A stretch of 64,000 nt of DNA. Source: Aaosphaeria pasadenensis (lineage: Eukaryota > Ascomycota > Dothideomycetes > Pleosporales). The stretch lies in the NCBI GenBank assembly GCA_022813625.1, contig JAKLMB010000026.1:531698-595697 (forward strand), read 5' to 3'. The translations under genes were made by a program, and so were the position numbers. The notes under the pieces were generated by a model that did not search any database, was not told the origin of the DNA, and worked only from the letters and a program-made list of their open reading frames with translations. Shown one piece after another: positions 46,192 to 56,500 of this stretch (position 1 is the first letter of the stretch; the number at the start of each line of letters is the position of its first letter).

Positions 46192-47631
46192 ATGACTGCA
46201 TGTTTATGGAATCGAGATCAAACGCACCCACTCCTCGACAACATCGCCGTGGGCATTGAGCAATATCGAAAGAAATCCTTGGAGCTTTTTTGCCTGGATC
46301 TCCACGCTGAAATCTCTTCAAAGTCCAAAGTCAAGACCGAATATCTCACGGAAAGCCTCCAAATCGGAATCTGGTTCAAAGTTGATGTTGGAAAATGGGG
46401 TTGGTATAAGAGTGTGCCCAGGGTGTGCCGTCCAGTGTTTCGCAGGGGCCAGCCTACTCAAGCGGTCGAGGTCAAAGAAAAAGGGGAATGGATTACGCTT
46501 GCAAGATTTCTTGAAATCTATTTTCCTCCGGAGAGATCGGTGTGTGCCACCAGGAAACAGATGAGTGGGTGGTGGGATGTCAACGGCAAGACGTTCAATT
46601 GGAAGAAATTACCCACAGAGCTCAAGATGCGCGTTATCGGATTCTGCATCACTCCGCCCTATGCTTATCCCTACGTACCTTACCAAGATGACTTGGTGAT
46701 ATCCCCCCGCGGGAATTCATATAGGCCGGGCATGTCTGAGATCTTGGAGCTGCTTCGGGACTGGGAGCACCTGCTCGAGGTCGACTTCCAAACACGGTGT
46801 ATTACATTGCGTCTTTGCCTTTCTCACAACGACGAATTACCAGGTGGCCTTGGTCTCTACATCGCCTCGCCTTACTATCTACTATTGTCGCTCGAGCGTC
46901 TTGGGAAGTGTGCGCAAGTTGTGGAGGCCGGTAGCTGCATTGTTGACGAGCAATCAAAAGCCGCAGCAACGCTCTACTATCGGTACCCGAAGCTTTATCC
47001 AGAACTTAGTCGATATGCCACTATGATGCATGGCATACGGCACCTGAACTTTAAGCTAGGCACATGGGATGCTATGCATTTCTTCAAAGTCTCTATCGGC
47101 GGATTTGACCAGCTACGGTTAATTAACCAAACTACCTACGACATATTCAACAGGCTCCCAAACCTCAAACGGGTCAAAATCTTGCTGCCGGACGATCAGA
47201 GAGATCGTAGATACCAATTCACCGTAAAGCTTTTCCATCCAGAGTCACCGTGCCATCGCACCTTGCACCGGTACATCTACGAGGCTATTGCTCAAATGCA
47301 GGCAGTAAGCGACTTCAAGGTTGAGGTGAAACGCTTCATGGACTCAAATGAGAGGATCAGGTTCGAGGAGATGCAATCGAAGGCAAACCTTTCCCGAAAG
47401 ACAACATCTCAGGACTTGGCAGATTTGTATACAGACACCATTGGAGGGGTGAGACTCGACAGTCCAGGGGGAAGTCTGGCAAGTGGAAACTCTGACCCAC
47501 TCGAGCATGGCGTGACCCGAGAATCAGTTCAATTGGTTGACGAATTGTTTCCTCCATTGTGCAAATGCACACCTTCATGCTCGGAGATTATGAGCAGTAG
47601 AGAGCGCACACGATGGCGTGTTGATGAATGA
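46192..47631 (+). CDS. Hypothetical protein with F-box-like N-terminal segment
   Basis: 479 aa from the ATG at 46192, chosen for its good context (ACC before ATG). The same frame is open further upstream through the minisatellite, so a longer protein with a VPLLNL-repeat N-terminus is possible. FNWKKLPTELKMRVIGFCI (about residues 133-151) resembles the F-box or 2EXR-type start common in large fungal families. The rest has no recognised domain; it is rich in hydrophobic/aromatic residues (GLYIASPYYLLLSLERLGK, MHGIRHLNFKLGTWDAMHF). The last about 80 residues are polar. Function unknown. Confidence 0.65.
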   Translation: MTACLWNRDQTHPLLDNIAVGIEQYRKKSLELFCLDLHAEISSKSKVKTEYLTESLQIGIWFKVDVGKWGWYKSVPRVCRPVFRRGQPTQAVEVKEKGEWITLARFLEIYFPPERSVCATRKQMSGWWDVNGKTFNWKKLPTELKMRVIGFCITPPYAYPYVPYQDDLVISPRGNSYRPGMSEILELLRDWEHLLEVDFQTRCITLRLCLSHNDELPGGLGLYIASPYYLLLSLERLGKCAQVVEAGSCIVDEQSKAAATLYYRYPKLYPELSRYATMMHGIRHLNFKLGTWDAMHFFKVSIGGFDQLRLINQTTYDIFNRLPNLKRVKILLPDDQRDRRYQFTVKLFHPESPCHRTLHRYIYEAIAQMQAVSDFKVEVKRFMDSNERIRFEEMQSKANLSRKTTSQDLADLYTDTIGGVRLDSPGGSLASGNSDPLEHGVTRESVQLVDELFPPLCKCTPSCSEIMSSRERTRWRVDE

Positions 47632-47991
47632 GGACATCCTCCACATGAGGTCTTCGGAGCACTCCAGGTTAGCTTTCGAATCATTTTCATCTTCTCCATA
47701 GCAGGCACGGGTTAATTCACTCCAATCGAGCACCTTGAACTTTACTTGGGGGTTACTTTGCAGGAAAACTCCGGGGATACAGACGGAGAATGCAGGCTGG
47801 CTCGATAAAATAATGATCAAGTCTATCTTCCCTCAACGAAACATTTGTCCCTTGGTACGTCCCTTTCCACCGTGGAAGCACTTTTAATGGATGCACCAAT
47901 TTCTATCACAATTCATCCCAGCCCTAGCGGCACTAATACGTAGTGGTTTACAAATGAATGGAAGAACTCTTTGAGGGTTGATAGTCCCCAT
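47632..47991. other. Convergent intergenic region
   Basis: 3' flanks of the F-box-like gene (+) and the TPR-kinase (-). No other feature seen. Confidence 0.45.
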
Positions 47992-50385
47992 TCAACCAAT
48001 AGCGTCCATTGCATTATTAGTAAACAATTTTTCAATCGTGACATGGGCAGTAGCAGCAGTTGGTCTAGCGCTTGCATCTTTAGCAAGCATTGGTTTTATG
48101 ATGTTTGTGTATAAAGGTAGGCGTTTAGTATCGATCTCATGAAACCAGCTGTCGACCATGTCCAGCGTAGCGTGGTAGACATGAGTCCGGCTTCCGCCCA
48201 CATCGCTGGTCCGGTATAGATGATAATCGGATACGGTATGATCGCCCATCCAGGTAAGCAACTCGGTGAAGACACAGCCAAGCGAGAAAACATCTGCTGC
48301 CCTGCCTCGCTTCTGCCACTCTACCACTTCTGGAGAACAGTACATCAACGTATGTCCGTATGCAGGCCCTTCGGTAATGCTGTTGTCTTCATCATGGAAC
48401 ATGTGGCTGGAGCCAAAGTCGGCGAAGAGCACATCACCATCTTTGACGAGTATGTTCCGCGTCTTGATATCCTTATGCCGGACCCCTTTAGAATGGATGA
48501 AGGATAGGGTTCCAGACAGACACTCGAGCCATTTTTCGGTTATCGACTTTCTTTCGGCGCATTCCGGTTTGGATGTACGATGAAGGTAGACCTCGAGGTC
48601 GCATGTCGCGAGAGGCTCAAGAACAATAGCGAAGCGAGAACTCTCTTCATATGTGCAGAGGACTCGAACAATATGTGGGTGTTCGAGCTTGCGAATGATT
48701 GCGACTTCATTTTGGAGTGTCTCTCGCGCTCGCTTTCGATTGTATCTTGGGAGTAGTATCGACTTGCGTGCGTATAGGCGGCCGCATATGTCAACCTTTT
48801 CGACAGCCGCATACGCTCCCGTACCAACGGTCTCTAGCGTTTTGATGGGGAGTGCTTGGTCAGGGCTGGTCTCATATGTAAAATGCGTGCAGTCGAGCGC
48901 TGCGAGTCTACGCCGGAAGGCCTCGGCTTGGTCAGGTTGGAGCTTGGAATCAACCTCGAAGAACAAGGATTTGCTGAGCTCGATTGCCTTGCTCCTCGTG
49001 CTTTCGCTACTTGACCAAAACATAATTTTGTCCAAATTGCACAACAACTCGCTTGCAGCACTTCGTTTCACGCCAGGTACTGCTGCGTCTAACAAGGTGA
49101 CAGCTTCTTCAACTTTGCCTTGTTCAAAGTTGCACCGGGCAATTGCTCGATGGATACGCAACGCAGGAATCGCTGGATGCTCTGCTGTCTTGATGTTCGG
49201 TCTTTGAGTGGCCAACCTTTGCAGTTCTTCTTCGACGGTAGCGAAAGACGTCTCCCCTGCCAGTAGCAATAGATCTACAACACTGTTGAGAACGATATGT
49301 TCATACGCTTGTGATAGGTCAGCACTGTGGCTTAGTTCGAAGCCTTTCGGTGATGATCCCAGCAGAGAAGGTAATGTTTCCTTACTCGTACATGCTGATA
49401 GAGCAGTGATGCTGTCTTGTGTGAGTGGATGCTCTTGACCAAGTCGGAAACTTCGTCCATGTATAGTCTCACTCAAGATTGTAGCAGCAGCATCATATCC
49501 ACCCCAATTCAGAAGAGCTAGGCCGAGATAGTGGAGTACTTCCAATGTCACAGGATGCCAAAGGCCATACAACACAGAACTAGTAACCAGACAAACGCGG
49601 AAATGATATCGCGAGGTCAGTTCGTCTTTCATAGTCGCATAAGTTCTCGCTCGCGTCAAGGAATAATTTATGACAGTATTTGTGTTGCCTGCATGGTTGA
49701 TATCTTCGAAAAGGTCGGTGGCTTTGATGTTTGCTAAAGCCTCTTCGGACTTCTTTTGCTGCAGGTTGATACGAGCAAGCGTCATGAGTATATCCGGTTC
49801 TGTATTGATCTTCCAATCACTGGTTCCGGGCGCATGCAGTAAATCAATAGCAAGCTCTCGTGCAAACCCCACATCGTATCCCGTGCTCGCTGCAAATTCC
49901 AGGTACTCCATCAAGATATCGCATTTGTATTCATTTGCTGCTTCCGAGGTATGCTCAAATGAATTGCCGGTCGATGGATTTGAATGCAATATCATCGACT
50001 TGATAGTAGCGTAGATTCTTTGGGCATTCTCAAAATCCCCCAAGCTCGTGAATATTGTCGCCAAGGTGGAGAACGCAATGCAACGCTCCTTGCGAGTGGA
50101 AGGCGTATCGGCATTTCTTGTTAATGTTTGATTTATGGCATTTTCCAGGCTATGCTTAGCAGCGAGGAGCTCTGCCAGCGATTTGGATGCAGAATACCAG
50201 TAGTCAATTGCCTCGTGAGCACGCCTGACTGCTCCTGAAGCAATGAATATACTGTCGCTCAAACCAAGTTCTTCGGGGGTGCGAGTATCATTGATATCAA
50301 CATCGAGCGGTTTAGGAGTGGCAACAAAAGATATCAGTGGAAACGTCCACCTTCGTAAGGAAGTCTTATCTACCATCGAATTCAT
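47992..50385 (-). CDS. TPR-repeat and serine/threonine protein kinase fusion
   Basis: 797 aa in one exon. Residues about 50-480 are helical and TPR-like (FTSLGDFENAQRIYATIKSM; LHYLGLALLNWGGYDAAATI, then LGQEHPLTQDSITALS, the pattern of NPHP3/kinesin-light-chain-type TPRs). The C-terminal kinase has VGTGAYAAVEKV (about residue 519), a Lys in YARKSIL, a Glu in NEVAIIRKLEHPHIVRVL, HKDIKTRNIL (about 635, His-Lys-Asp instead of His-Arg-Asp), ADFGSS (about 655), CSPEVVEW and DVFSLGCVFTELL. The key catalytic residues are present, so it is probably active. Likely a fungal signalling protein of the accessory type seen in NLR-like repertoires; no NB-ARC or NACHT domain is present. Divergent from the phosphoesterase gene with about 240 bp between. 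Confidence 0.8.
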   Translation of the reverse strand: MNSMVDKTSLRRWTFPLISFVATPKPLDVDINDTRTPEELGLSDSIFIASGAVRRAHEAIDYWYSASKSLAELLAAKHSLENAINQTLTRNADTPSTRKERCIAFSTLATIFTSLGDFENAQRIYATIKSMILHSNPSTGNSFEHTSEAANEYKCDILMEYLEFAASTGYDVGFARELAIDLLHAPGTSDWKINTEPDILMTLARINLQQKKSEEALANIKATDLFEDINHAGNTNTVINYSLTRARTYATMKDELTSRYHFRVCLVTSSVLYGLWHPVTLEVLHYLGLALLNWGGYDAAATILSETIHGRSFRLGQEHPLTQDSITALSACTSKETLPSLLGSSPKGFELSHSADLSQAYEHIVLNSVVDLLLLAGETSFATVEEELQRLATQRPNIKTAEHPAIPALRIHRAIARCNFEQGKVEEAVTLLDAAVPGVKRSAASELLCNLDKIMFWSSSESTRSKAIELSKSLFFEVDSKLQPDQAEAFRRRLAALDCTHFTYETSPDQALPIKTLETVGTGAYAAVEKVDICGRLYARKSILLPRYNRKRARETLQNEVAIIRKLEHPHIVRVLCTYEESSRFAIVLEPLATCDLEVYLHRTSKPECAERKSITEKWLECLSGTLSFIHSKGVRHKDIKTRNILVKDGDVLFADFGSSHMFHDEDNSITEGPAYGHTLMYCSPEVVEWQKRGRAADVFSLGCVFTELLTWMGDHTVSDYHLYRTSDVGGSRTHVYHATLDMVDSWFHEIDTKRLPLYTNIIKPMLAKDASARPTAATAHVTIEKLFTNNAMDAIG

Positions 50386-50623
50386 AACATGATCCTGCGT
50401 GATTGAGAAATGGACATGCTCAGCTCACACGCCGTTGAGATGAGGGGGTAGGCTAATTCGAATTGGGATTAGCATACTATCTACCATGCCATCACCAAGT
50501 TCCGCCACTCGTAATCGACCAACGGCAACAAGGGAACCTAATACTCCTTTTAAACCCAATTAATATGACCTATGAATTACTGAGTGATTTCTGCCAGCTG
50601 GTAGTTGGTTCTTCCCGGGAATC
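50386..50623. promoter_or_regulatory. Divergent promoter region, TPR-kinase and phosphoesterase
   Basis: Short 238-bp region between two genes transcribed away from each other. No specific site identified. Confidence 0.4.
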
Positions 50624-51883
50624 ATGAGTGCAGATACCGCGGATTCTAAGGCACAGCACATTAACAAAGACACACCTTCCAGCCTGTCTCGGGAAGTGTC
50701 ACCTCCAAGATTATCGAAGCGCCGAAAGTTCTATCAAAGACCAATTTTACCATACAAAAGGGAAGGAAGTCAAAACGAATCGAACACCGAACCCGCTTTG
50801 GCTGCCGTAGAGGCTGGAAAGGCCAGGGTGAGAGATCACGTTGTATACTTCAGTACACACCTTCAAGCAGTAGCAAAGCCTGTCGATCGCGGCATTCCCA
50901 GGCTGTCCATTGAGGATTTCGTGCAGCTTTACCGGAACAATGAGCACGGACACGGGAATCATTTCGTTGTTCACCAGCACAATCATCCAAGAGCTGGCGC
51001 ACATTACGATCTGCGATTGCAATTCTCCGAATCCAGTTCTGTATCCTTTTCGATACCCAAGGGCCTACCGGGAAATCCCAACTCAAGAAGCATTGGACGG
51101 ATGGCAATTGAGACGAGAGTTCACAATCTTTGGAATCACCTGATCGAATCCGCGTCGTCTAGAACAGGATCTCTTCTCATCTGGGACACCGGGACCTACA
51201 CGGTTCTGCCACGGAAAATCAAAGCGTATACTAAGGCCCCCACACCACAGACCACGGACGATGAATCCGAAACCGGAATCGAAATCGAGGGCGAATGGCG
51301 ACATCGCCAAGGACATGAGAATGAGAAGCTCATAGAAGCATTCCAGAGGCGCTACATACGCCTGCGGCTGCATGGGCGACGGCTACCTAGTAACTATACA
51401 GTGACGCTCCGGCTTCCCACGGCGAACCATGTACGGACGCAAATGACCAGTTCGCCTGCTTTCCGACCTCGCAGAACAAAGAGGAAGAGGACACGACAAA
51501 GCACTTCCACTACGGATTCCGAGTCGGAGAATGCGGGGCACGAGGGAAAAGACGAATGCAAAGAAGCTGGAATGAATACAGACGACGGAGGAGAAACACG
51601 AATAAGAATTAATAACGCATATCCCGGTTCTACAAACAGTATAGGATCCATCCATCAGCGACAATGGTTCTTATCACTTGATCGGGCCTCTAGTGGGTTC
51701 GTGAAGAAGAGCGACGGAATATGGATGCAAGACGAAGAAAGAGGCGGGTTTGAACCATTTCTAGTCCAAGGCAGAGGAGCTGAACGGAGCGTTATCACGG
51801 GAAGATTGGCTGCAGAAGTCGAGTCTGACGAAGGAGTAGAAGGTTTTGTTGGTCGAGCTGGCTGGGTGGGCATTACGAACTGA
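50624..51883 (+). CDS. Stand-alone LigD-type 3'-phosphoesterase domain protein
   Basis: 419 aa, single exon. The central domain (about residues 105-265) matches the DNA-end-healing 3'-phosphoesterase known from bacterial LigD. It has FVVHQHNHPRAGAHYDLRLQ (metal-binding His), later GSLLIWDTGTYTVLPRK, and then HGRRLPSNYTVTLRLPT, corresponding to the three conserved blocks. In bacteria this domain removes 3'-phosphate and 3'-ribonucleotide ends during end joining. Here it is not fused to ligase or polymerase. Flanks are basic, with KRRKFYQRP near the N-terminus and RRTKRKRTRQ near residue 285, both possible nuclear signals. The C-terminus has WFLSLDRASSGF. Role in fungal DNA repair is inferred, not shown. 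Confidence 0.8.
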   Translation: MSADTADSKAQHINKDTPSSLSREVSPPRLSKRRKFYQRPILPYKREGSQNESNTEPALAAVEAGKARVRDHVVYFSTHLQAVAKPVDRGIPRLSIEDFVQLYRNNEHGHGNHFVVHQHNHPRAGAHYDLRLQFSESSSVSFSIPKGLPGNPNSRSIGRMAIETRVHNLWNHLIESASSRTGSLLIWDTGTYTVLPRKIKAYTKAPTPQTTDDESETGIEIEGEWRHRQGHENEKLIEAFQRRYIRLRLHGRRLPSNYTVTLRLPTANHVRTQMTSSPAFRPRRTKRKRTRQSTSTTDSESENAGHEGKDECKEAGMNTDDGGETRIRINNAYPGSTNSIGSIHQRQWFLSLDRASSGFVKKSDGIWMQDEERGGFEPFLVQGRGAERSVITGRLAAEVESDEGVEGFVGRAGWVGITN

Positions 51884-52011
51884 GACAAGGAGGCATACCC
51901 TCTGTTCAACAATACGACATGAACATTAACTACCAAACACATTCCGAGTTCCTAGATACCCTAATACAGCATCATCGGCAGGACATCGGTCTCCCTTGCA
52001 CACTGCCGCTC
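51884..52011. other. Short convergent spacer
   Basis: 128 bp between stop codons of convergent genes; 3' UTRs presumably overlap. Confidence 0.5.
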
Positions 52012-53508
52012 TCACTTCCCGGACTTTGCCTTCTTGTCGAACGAGACTTTCCTTGTCTCCGACCGCTCGGCAGGTACGACCCTGGCCTTCTTCCCACTCG
52101 TGGCACTCTCCGGTCTAGCAGCCTTCCTCTTTGGTGTCTTTCCCGTTGCCTGGCTGGGAGTCGGTTCTGCTTTTGCTTGTACGCGAGCGCGCGGGGTTTC
52201 TTTGGTAGAGGGTCCGGTCTCTGTTTCGACAGCCTTTACTGTTGACCGAAGGGGCCGTAGAGGTGAATCAGGTGCTGCTGGCGTCAAATTTTTAAGATAC
52301 CTGAGCATTTCCTCTGCCATTGCCTCATCTCGTCCTGGACCGATGTGACCACCATCTTCATCGTCTGGACCACGTTTTGCATAGTCGAAAGGTTTGGTGC
52401 AAGGAATCGTATAGGAATGGTCATGTATACCTTCAGGGACTCCGAACTTCTCTCTCGAGGCCTTGCCGGGGTGGACTTCGCCTTCCTCTATATCGGCATC
52501 ATACGGTATGGGACCGTTGTTGACCTTGATCTTCTCCAAGAAGATCCTCGGCAGGAACCTCTTCTTGCCCCGATTCTCCTCTTCACCCCCCGCATTGAAC
52601 GTCTCCACCGCACCTTTCAGATCGAAAAGCGAAGCATCATGAGCATGAGCGAGCGACCACCGCTGAACCTTCTTCCAGGGCTTGGGCAGCTTGAACCGCG
52701 AGCCAGAGTCAAACATACCCTTGTAAGTCACCATCTTCCCCGCAACCTCGTACGGCACGGTCGTCCTCGCGATGGGAGTCCTCCCGTTCGCGCGCTCGTC
52801 GGCGCTCTTCGCGAGGTCGTACGTGACCTTGAGCGAGTCCCACGCCTGCATGTACAGCGTCTCGCCGAAGGGAAACATGGGCAGGGCGTCTCTGTGCCAC
52901 GTGTCGGTTTCGTTCTGCGGGCCGCCGTAGCAGAATGTCGATTCGCGGTCCTCCCCGTTGGACTTGTCGAGGACGCCTCTCGCGGGAGGCTTGACGGGTG
53001 CATTGGATCCGGAGTGCTGGCGTGCGGATGGGCTTTTCGCTTTCGCTTTGCCCTTGACTTTGTAAGAAGGGACTACTGCTTCTCCTGCCTGTAGTGGTGT
53101 GAGTAGATGATCTGGAGATATCAAGCTTTCATCGTCTTCGGCATATGAGGCGGATACCTTTGAAGCATGTCCGCTGGCGCCACCACTGTCGTGGGGAACC
53201 TCGACGAGTGAGGCCCTTCCACCGGCAAGCTGCGCCGTCAACTCCAGATCCACCATCCCCTCTAGGTCTTGATAGAGTTCGTTATCCTGTTGCGTTTCGG
53301 CGAACGGTTCGATGAGTTCTTCCTTGATCTTGCGGACTCTTGCATCGTAGTTGTCCTGCGAGTCCGATATGCCCTCCGAACACAGGTATCTGATTGCAGA
53401 GCGAAATCGATGGTTGGTGTACTCCCTGTACTCCCGGGCGGCGAGTTCTTCGACTGACATCCCAGGGGAGGCATTTCGAGACAACGGAGGGTTATACACG
53501 CTGGCCAT
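52012..53508 (-). CDS. Hypothetical protein, 498 aa, basic C-terminus
   Basis: Not recognised. Single exon from the ATG giving ASVYNPPLSRN. Residues about 20-100 look helical and charged (REYREYTNHRFRSAIRYLCSEG, IKEELIEPF). The middle (about 190-400) contains more conserved-looking blocks: STFCYGGPQNETDTWHRDAL, FPFGETLYMQAWDSLKVT, PWKKVQRWSLAHAHDASLFD, RFLPRIFLEKIKV and IHDHSYTIPCTKPFDY. The last 90 residues are Lys/Arg/Pro-rich and disordered, suggesting nuclear location. The composition and long single frame make it a convincing gene of unknown function. Confidence 0.75.
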   Translation of the reverse strand: MASVYNPPLSRNASPGMSVEELAAREYREYTNHRFRSAIRYLCSEGISDSQDNYDARVRKIKEELIEPFAETQQDNELYQDLEGMVDLELTAQLAGGRASLVEVPHDSGGASGHASKVSASYAEDDESLISPDHLLTPLQAGEAVVPSYKVKGKAKAKSPSARQHSGSNAPVKPPARGVLDKSNGEDRESTFCYGGPQNETDTWHRDALPMFPFGETLYMQAWDSLKVTYDLAKSADERANGRTPIARTTVPYEVAGKMVTYKGMFDSGSRFKLPKPWKKVQRWSLAHAHDASLFDLKGAVETFNAGGEEENRGKKRFLPRIFLEKIKVNNGPIPYDADIEEGEVHPGKASREKFGVPEGIHDHSYTIPCTKPFDYAKRGPDDEDGGHIGPGRDEAMAEEMLRYLKNLTPAAPDSPLRPLRSTVKAVETETGPSTKETPRARVQAKAEPTPSQATGKTPKRKAARPESATSGKKARVVPAERSETRKVSFDKKAKSGK

Positions 53509-56500
53509 TGCGTGAAGAGGAAGTTCAGATGCTGTTTTGCCGGGTTAGATAACGCAGGTTCTGTTCTACCTTTTCTTCAAGCGGAATCGTTGCGCCTTGA
53601 ATTCTGTCCAGGTCCCTTAGGGATTGCTCAGAAACAAAAATGTAAACGAGCAAAGTTCTAGGGAATGTCCAACGTACGTTCCGAAAGCAGTGAGGGGGAT
53701 GGATGAAGAGGGATCAGGATTATCTTTGAGAGGTTCTTGTATACTACTGCGAGGGCGTGTATGTTTGTCAGGTTTCTTTGTCACGGAGCGTGTGAAAGAA
53801 AAGGGAAAATCGGGATGCGACATACACATGCACATACACATGCAGTTCACATCTCTTCTCTCGTCTCACTACTCCTTTGTCCTTTCACAGCAAACTCAAC
53901 CTAATACTTGCCCTGTTTGGCATCCCCTCCATCCGTGCGCAAGAAACTCACTTGTTGTCGTTGTTCATTTTACCATAGTAGTACGCAGCCACTTAACCCT
54001 CCCCAATGTTTGAACACTATTTCTTTCTTTTGTTGACTTTCTTTGTGGCTTCCACCCATGGATCATTGCCATCATGATAGCAAACAAGAAGGCGACACCA
54101 GCCACGACGACGCTACAAGCCACATTTAATACTGGCCGTAGGCGTGTATTGGACAAGGCAAATATCTAGATGTAAATGAATGCCAGCGCAAATGTATAGG
54201 GAGTTAGAGCTGTGATATCGAACGGTATCAACCAGCTTGCGTTGGAACCAAATGCAAGCCCAGGCATTTCTGCCAATCAAATCGCACACTACTTCCACCG
54301 TACAATTGATTGAACAATGTACTACTTCGTGCAGAAAAACGTTTTTGCCTTCTAGTATGGAACAGGCCATTTTCTGTATGCTACGCATGTGAGTTGACCC
54401 GGGAAGTATTCTATCTCGATTAAGACCGTTTGAAATGGCACGGCTTCGAGACGGAGCTGCTACGAGAACGAGGAGTACTGATTATGGTTGTAACTTGTGA
54501 TCTAGGCTCTGTGATTCCTCGAGTGCGTGTACCGGTATCTAGGCGGTCAGTACGGTAATGTTAGGGTCTTCATCCTTCACCTCCTTTGTCAAACAAGTAG
54601 ATAGTTAGTTAGATGATGTCGATCAGCAAGAGACGTTCGCTATCGCATGTACGATAACGCGCGTAAGCAAGCTCGATTCCCTCGGATACCGCGCATCAAA
54701 TACGTACGTACTCACTCGTACGCAGCATTTGAGGCGGAGCTATGTGCCCAGCTAGAATACTACTGCGAGGACGATCCCAGATGACGATGACGATGGTGGT
54801 GGTGGTGGTGGAGATGCATCTAGGGAGCATCTAGGAGGAACACCAACATGACCAAGACTCATACCAAGACTTCGCTGCGCATCTTGGTGTTTGTGACGAC
54901 TTGTGCTGTTATGGATGTATCTCTGGTACGTGGACGTCATCTTCAAGGATCGAGGATCGAGACTATGAGGTTGCCGCTGACTGCATCTGGAAGCTCGTTG
55001 ATGGAGGGGAAACGTGGGTTGGAGTGAGTGAGTGAGCGATAGACATGCGATGTGTGCGACGCGCGGCCTTGATGCTTATTTGAGGCTCAGCCTTTGTAAT
55101 CCTGCTCCTGCTCCTGCTCCTGCTCATCGAAACGGGAAACGAAGCGAGCGTTGAATCCCGATTGGATTGAGTGGGTTCTTTTTCTCCTTCTTGATTGTCT
55201 TGATCGGTCGTTGTTGCGTGTAGACATGGAAGAAGTCTGGGAGAAGAAAGTGATTGCGCTGCCGGGTGGGGACTGAGGGAAGGCAATCATCGTGACTTAA
55301 GTCTTATCGGGCCGCGACGGGTTCAGATGGCTTGCAAGGGCGGGAGCAATTTCACAATAATAGTAACAGGACCAGGCGATGCAGCGATACAGTGCACCCA
55401 GCGATAGGTTAGTCGTGGGTTTTGTGAGTGCCAAATGATACGGAGTACACAGAACGGAGTAGTAGTAGTGGGTGTGGATGAGACTTGGAGAGAGATGCGA
55501 GAACCCATTTCCTACTTTTGGATTAATTAATCAGTTGGTTAACTGCTTCGTACCTAAGTGTATTATTCCTAGAAATCCATGCTTTGGATGATTAGACAAA
55601 AAGTAAAATACAACGCAGGCTTGTACATGTTCGGCAAGTAAGAGCGCGCTGCACAATCCTCAATGGCGAGGAAAGGAAATTTGAGGTGCAAGGTACGGCG
55701 GCGGCGGCGGCGGACGGTAGACGCGGGCGCGGGCGCTTTGTGGGGTAGTAGCATCGTGATTCGTGTTGTATGCCTAACTACGATACCCATCGCGATAGTC
55801 ATGACTGTAGTGAGTCTTTTTGTTCCTGGTGTCGTTTCTCAACGGTCGCGTTGTTTCTCTCATACATGCTAAGATACAAGTAGACGTCACGGGCTGCGTC
55901 GATGCGCGTCTCCCCCCAGTCTTGCTGCCGACATATCCAGAAAGAAGCTTTTGCGTGATAGGAAGCTTGATTGACCTTAAAGAGAGACACCAATCAGAAC
56001 AGAACATCACACTGTCACACAGGATCATTGATTTCGCGGTGCCGGTTTCACTGTGCTATCCACGTGGACGGTGGGCGGGTGGACCAGCAGATCACCATCC
56101 GCCCCCTCCCTGCCATCAGCTTTGAACCCGAGCAAGGTTTGGACAGAGATGAGCGAGAAGTGTTTCTTCGTTTCATTTTGCTGGAACATGTTTTCAAACC
56201 CAGATGGTTACGTTCGCGTCAGGAGGTCACACAACACGGTCAGTATTCAGAAACCCCATCGTTTCGACGGTCGGCTAAATCCAAATCTTTGGCCTCCTGA
56301 TAACCTTTACGGGTGGCTTTGCCCGGAATCGGTTGATGTTTGGGCTTCCGCATGCTAGGAGCGCGATGCATACAGTAGCGTTCTAATCTCCTATGCATCC
56401 ATCATGCTTTGTGTTCCCATTTGGTTGCACTCTTACTGAACAAAAAGAAATGAACGGTTTGACGGAGGTGGGAACAGCCGTCTGCTGTGACAGCAGCAGG

